Assembly (NCBI GenBank): GCA_963575745.1
Contig: CAUYUJ010015293.1
Span: forward strand, 132,501-196,500
DNA: 64,000 nucleotides
Reading direction: 5' to 3'
From: Prorocentrum cordatum
Lineage: Eukaryota; Sar; Dinophyceae; Prorocentrales; Prorocentraceae
The stretch's first letter is position 1. Each line of letters begins with the position of its first letter. Made by a program: the position numbers and the translations under genes. Below are positions 50,336-64,000 of the stretch, in pieces. The notes beneath the pieces are model-generated. The model was given only the letters and a program-made list of their open reading frames with translations. It was not told the origin of the DNA and did no database searches.

Positions 50336-50380
50336 GCACACACACACACAAACACACAAACACACACACACACGACCAAA
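50336..50380. repeat. CA microsatellite
   Basis: (CA)n with AAAC interruptions. Confidence 0.9.
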
Positions 50381-50605
50381 CAACAAAAGCAAAGCAGAAG
50401 GAGCAACTCCTGGAACCCTCGGACTCCCAGTCGCCCAGATAGCCCCCGGAGCACCCCTCACGAGCCCGCCAAGCCCCAGAGACTCCCCAGCGGCGCGACA
50501 CGCTGGCACACTGGGGACACCTCGGGCCAAGACCGCTTCCCCGCTCGACGCCGCACTCGGGCATGCCTCCCCGCCCCGAGCGGCCCCGGGCGGCCCCCGC
50601 GTCGC

Positions 50606-60978
<10,373 letters not shown>

Positions 60979-61049
60979 CTGATATCAGACCTTAGCGTCC
61001 GACTGGCCGTGCCGCCGACATAAATCCCATCATTTTCGTTTGATCGCCG

Positions 61050-61925
61050 CGAACATGGCCATGATACCGCCTCCGACGAATAGATTCACGAGATAAGGCC
61101 GAGCCGACGATTCAATCGGTTGTGTTGTAGCGGGCGGCTCTGCGATTGCCACGATCTCAATCCGAGACCGCCTCACCTGTCAGGCCCTCCTGTGAAGGAG
61201 GATAGAGAGGAGGACGATGAGGTTTCGGCCGAGAGAACTCCCCCCTCCCCCCGAGCGCAGGTTCTTTTGCCGTCCGATCCCATGCGCGCAGGCTTCCGCC
61301 ACGGCCTGCCGCGCCATCGCGCACATGGACCGACGGTGTCGAGACCGCTCGATACAGCGGTTAGCCGTGCATCCTACGCGGCACGCCGAGGCAAGATCCA
61401 CCCACAGGACTGGACGCGCACAGCCAGATTTTTTCCTGGCGGGAGCCAGACGTGGAAGGGATGGTCCAGACAGCAATGCATGTGTGACATCAGAACCAGA
61501 CTCGCGCTGCACACCCCATCATGCGAGCAGACGCTCTCATGGTTTCTCCACTCTCGCCCTTCGCTCAAGCGTCGTGCCCTACAGAGACTTGGTAACTCCA
61601 GAGCAGTGCGTTCAAGCATTTCGGACCCAAGCACAGCGCGTGCGAGAGAGGAACGCAGCGGCCGTGGGCTCTGGCGCTGCTCAGGGGGCACGCGCGTGGC
61701 GAAGCATGGCCCAGCCCTCGCCGGCGAGCAGCAGCGGGTTCCAGCGCCACGCAGGGCGGCTGGCACGACCAGCCCGTGCGCGATGCGCAAACAGCTGCAG
61801 CCGGCTCCGAGGTGTCATCGGCTCCCCTCCCCTCCGCCCCCCCTCCCATTCACTAGTCAGCTCGGCTCCAACATGAAGGGGTCAAGCGCGGCAGCCAACG
61901 CCATCAACTACGACGCTGGGAGCAG
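61050..61925. other. intergenic region between the divergent flavodiiron and plus-strand genes
   Basis: Divergent arrangement, so upstream signals of both genes should lie here. No TATA-like element or other motif could be justified. Long open frames are composition-driven. Confidence 0.35.
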
Positions 61926-62162
61926 CCTGCGCGGGAAAAGGACAACGCCTCCCAGCCACAGGAGGGAGCAGATGCTGGAGCAGAGATCGATCCCCACCTG
62001 CTCGACAGGCTGGAGGCCGACCTGCAGGCCCGCAGCCAGGTCACACGCAGCCGGCATCGCGGCACGCCGGTCCCAAGCAGGGCTCCGCCGACGGCGCCAG
62101 AGGACTGCGAAGATGAGCTCGACCCATCTCGGGGTGTGTGCTGCGATCTGCGCGTGCGCCAG
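61926..62162 (+). CDS. exon of an unrecognised plus-strand gene
   Basis: 79 codons open between acceptor GGGAGCAG and donor GTGCGA. Text includes EIDPHLLDRLEADLQARSQV and EDCEDELDPSRGVCCDLRV, clearly protein-like. No domain recognised. The following intron begins with a motif (GTGCGAGCAGCGG) that recurs through the minisatellite at 62540-63110. Confidence 0.45.
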
Positions 62163-62217
62163 GTGCGAGCAGCGGCGGCGGGCCACGGTACTGCCCGAGG
62201 CGACGTGCACGATAAAG

Positions 62218-62357
62218 ATTCGGTGGTTCAAAGATGAGGTCCTGAGGGATGGGGCCCGAAGGATAGGAAGGGGTCCACGGGTGGATTTACTTTGTTTGAG
62301 GCAACTCGTCCTTAGGACCCCACCCCTCAGGACCCCATCTTTGAAACACCGATCTCC
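62218..62357. mobile_element. 140-bp fold-back element
   Basis: Arms of about 40 bp (62218-62257 and 62318-62357), inverted complements with a few mismatches, sharing GGTTCAAAGATG/CATCTTTGAAAC and TCCTGAGG. It lies in the intron or spacer after the preceding exon. Confidence 0.75.
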
Positions 62358-62539
62358 CGTCACTGGGAGCGCTGCGGTCAGCGCGCGAGAGAAGTGAGAG
62401 CATCTGCAGCGAGCGCTGGAGCTGCTCAGGGCGATGAGCGCGGCGAGGCAGAGCCCACCCCTTGTCGGCAGTCGAGCGCTGCGGCCGGCACGCGGGAGAG
62501 GCGCGGGCACTAGCAGAGGCGGCCTTGGCAGCGGGCAGT

Positions 62540-63110
62540 GGGGCGAGCTCGGGAGTCCAGACGCCATCAGCTACAGGCTGGGACCCACGTGCACGAAAGG
62601 AGGTGGCAGTGGCAGCACGCAGTGGTGCGAGCAGTACCGCCCAGAGGACATCAGATGCAGGCAGCGGTGCGAGAAGTGCAGTCCAGACGTCGGCCACGGA
62701 CCACGGCCTAAGAACGCGAGAGGAGACAGTGGCAAGAGAAGAGGCGGTAGTGTTGCGAGAAGCGACGTGCAGATGTCATCGGCTACAGGCTGGAACCGGC
62801 GCGCGCGAGATCAGGCGGCAGGGGTAGCGGAGGTAGCTGGAAGAGGTGGAGTCCAGACGTCGTCAGCTACCAACTTGCTCAGAGTGCGAGAAGAGGCGGC
62901 AGCGGCCGCGGGCAGCGGTGCGAGGGTGGACTCCAGACGTCATCTGTTACCGGCTGGGACCCGCGTGTGCGAGAAGAGGCAGCAATGGCCGCGCGGTGGC
63001 GTGAGCAGGGACGTCCGGGCGGCTGTGGCAGAGGAGGCGGGCGGGCGGTGTCCCGGCGCCGTCAGCTACCAGCCGTGCACGAATTGAAGAAGGCGCGGCA
63101 GTGGCAAGCG
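62540..63110. repeat. degenerate 80-120 bp minisatellite
   Basis: Recurring blocks (T/G)CCAGACGTCATC, GCTACAGGCTGG(G/A)ACC, GCGAGAAGAGGCGGCAG and GCAGCGGTGCGAG, with units beginning near 62559, 62681, 62767, 62852 and 62930. Confidence 0.75.
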
Positions 63111-63116
63111 TGGCAG

Positions 63117-63299
63117 GTCGCGCGACGATCTCGTAAACAGCGCCGCCGAGTACGACCTGTCTTCCCCCGTGGAGATCGACGATGGCCAGTGGCTGACGAT
63201 CCTGGGGAACTTCGAGCAATCCCCCGAGCAGGTGGGCAAGGACTTCTGCCTGCGCCCCGGCGAACTGCCCACGACGATCGCGTTCATCCGCAGCGCAAC
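63117..63299 (+). CDS. second exon of the unrecognised plus-strand gene
   Basis: After acceptor GTGGCAG the frame reads DDLVNSAAEYDLSSPVEIDD, GQWLTILGNFEQSPEQVG and KDFCLRPGELPTTIAFIRS, with high third-position GC like the other real exons here. No family recognised. Its phase does not match the 61926-62162 exon directly, so another exon may lie between. The donor is probably GC at about 63300. Confidence 0.5.
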
Positions 63300-63559
63300 G
63301 GCGGGGGCGCAGGCCCAGCGCGGGGGGCGCTGGAGCGGGCCCGCGGGCCTTCGATGCGTGAGAGCCCAGGCCAGCACGTAGTTTTTCGCTCCGGGTGTCC
63401 TGGGCTCCTTTTGCTCCGGGGCGTTTCCGCATGTGGTCCCCGGCTTCGGCTCGCAGGGTGCTCTGCGAGGGGGGCGACGACAATGTCCCGCTCCCTCGCT
63501 ACTGGGGCGGGATCGAGGATGGTATGAGGTTCGGGGGTAGGCGGGGGCTGGCGGCCTGC

Positions 63560-64000
63560 TGCTGCTGAGGAGGAGGCGGGGAGGAAGGGGAGGAGGAGGA
63601 GGAGGAGGAGGAGGAGGAGGGGAGGAGGGCAGTAGGAGGAGGAGGAGGAGAAGGAGGAGAGAGAGGAGGAGGAGGAGGGGGAGGAGGCGGAGGAGGAGGA
63701 GGAGGAGGAGGAGAAAGAGGGGATGGCCTGCTGCTGCTCTCACACCCTCTATGGCGGATCGCGGGCGCGCGGTTTGGGGACGCTGCAGCGGTATTCGCTA
63801 CAGCGAGCGCAGCAGGAGGAAGAGGAGGAAGAGGAGGAAGAGGATGAGGATGAGGATAAGGATGAGGAGGAGGAGGAGGAGGAGGAGGAGGAGGGTGGTG
63901 AAAAGAAGGAGGAAGAGGAGAGGAGGAAAGGGCGGCGGAAAGACGGAGAGGATGAGGATATGGATGGGGAGGAGAAGGAGGAGAGGCGGGGAGGAGGAGG
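63560..64000. repeat. GGA microsatellite to the window end
   Basis: (GAG)n blocks at 63565-63720 and 63810-64000, separated by about 90 bp of unique sequence. Confidence 0.94.

Noticed and set aside
61120-62397. 425-codon plus-strand frame
   Set aside because: The protein-like part (61926-62162) is in a different frame; this frame lacks sense content.

Overview
The window reads as nuclear DNA of a dinoflagellate. The grounds are a tyrosine-recombinase retrotransposon carrying a cytosine-C5 DNA methyltransferase (such captures are known from dinoflagellates), genes cut by short inverted-repeat introns with GC or GA donors (introner-like), a relic of the dinoflagellate spliced leader, a very high load of micro- and minisatellites, and very few genes per kb.

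Layout. 1-1.9 kb: decayed LINE-type endonuclease fragment. 2.2-10.6 kb: an apparently young, almost intact YR retrotransposon on the minus strand, bounded by split direct repeats (order A1-gag-pol-YR-B1-A2-B2). Its pol frame is unusual: a DUF4326 domain sits inside the reverse transcriptase and a complete Dnmt domain sits inside the RNase H. 10.6-20.1 kb: satellite territory (a 90-bp minisatellite of about 4.2 kb, CT/TCA/TAG microsatellites, a 138-bp tandem repeat). 21.2-22.3 kb: an Mpv17/PMP22-family gene (minus) containing an introner-like inverted repeat. 22.7-32 kb: dispersed repeats and a few exon-like unrecognised frames. 32.7-34.0 kb: a decayed gene copy with a spliced-leader-like 5' end. 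34-50 kb: MITE-like elements, minisatellites and a composite repeat field. 50.6-61.0 kb: a flavodiiron (Flv-type) protein gene on the minus strand in at least eight exons spread over more than 10 kb, with the end of its flavin-reductase domain not found. 61.9-63.3 kb: two exons of an unrecognised plus-strand gene. The last 450 bp are GGA repeats.

How it fits together. The retrotransposon is self-contained: Gag, then RT/RNase H with a passenger methyltransferase and DUF4326, then tyrosine recombinase. Two host genes (FDP and Mpv17-like) are recognisable, and both are interrupted by sequences shared with other places in the window, so intron gain by mobile inverted-repeat elements can be seen directly. 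All function calls come from reading motifs; no database search was run.
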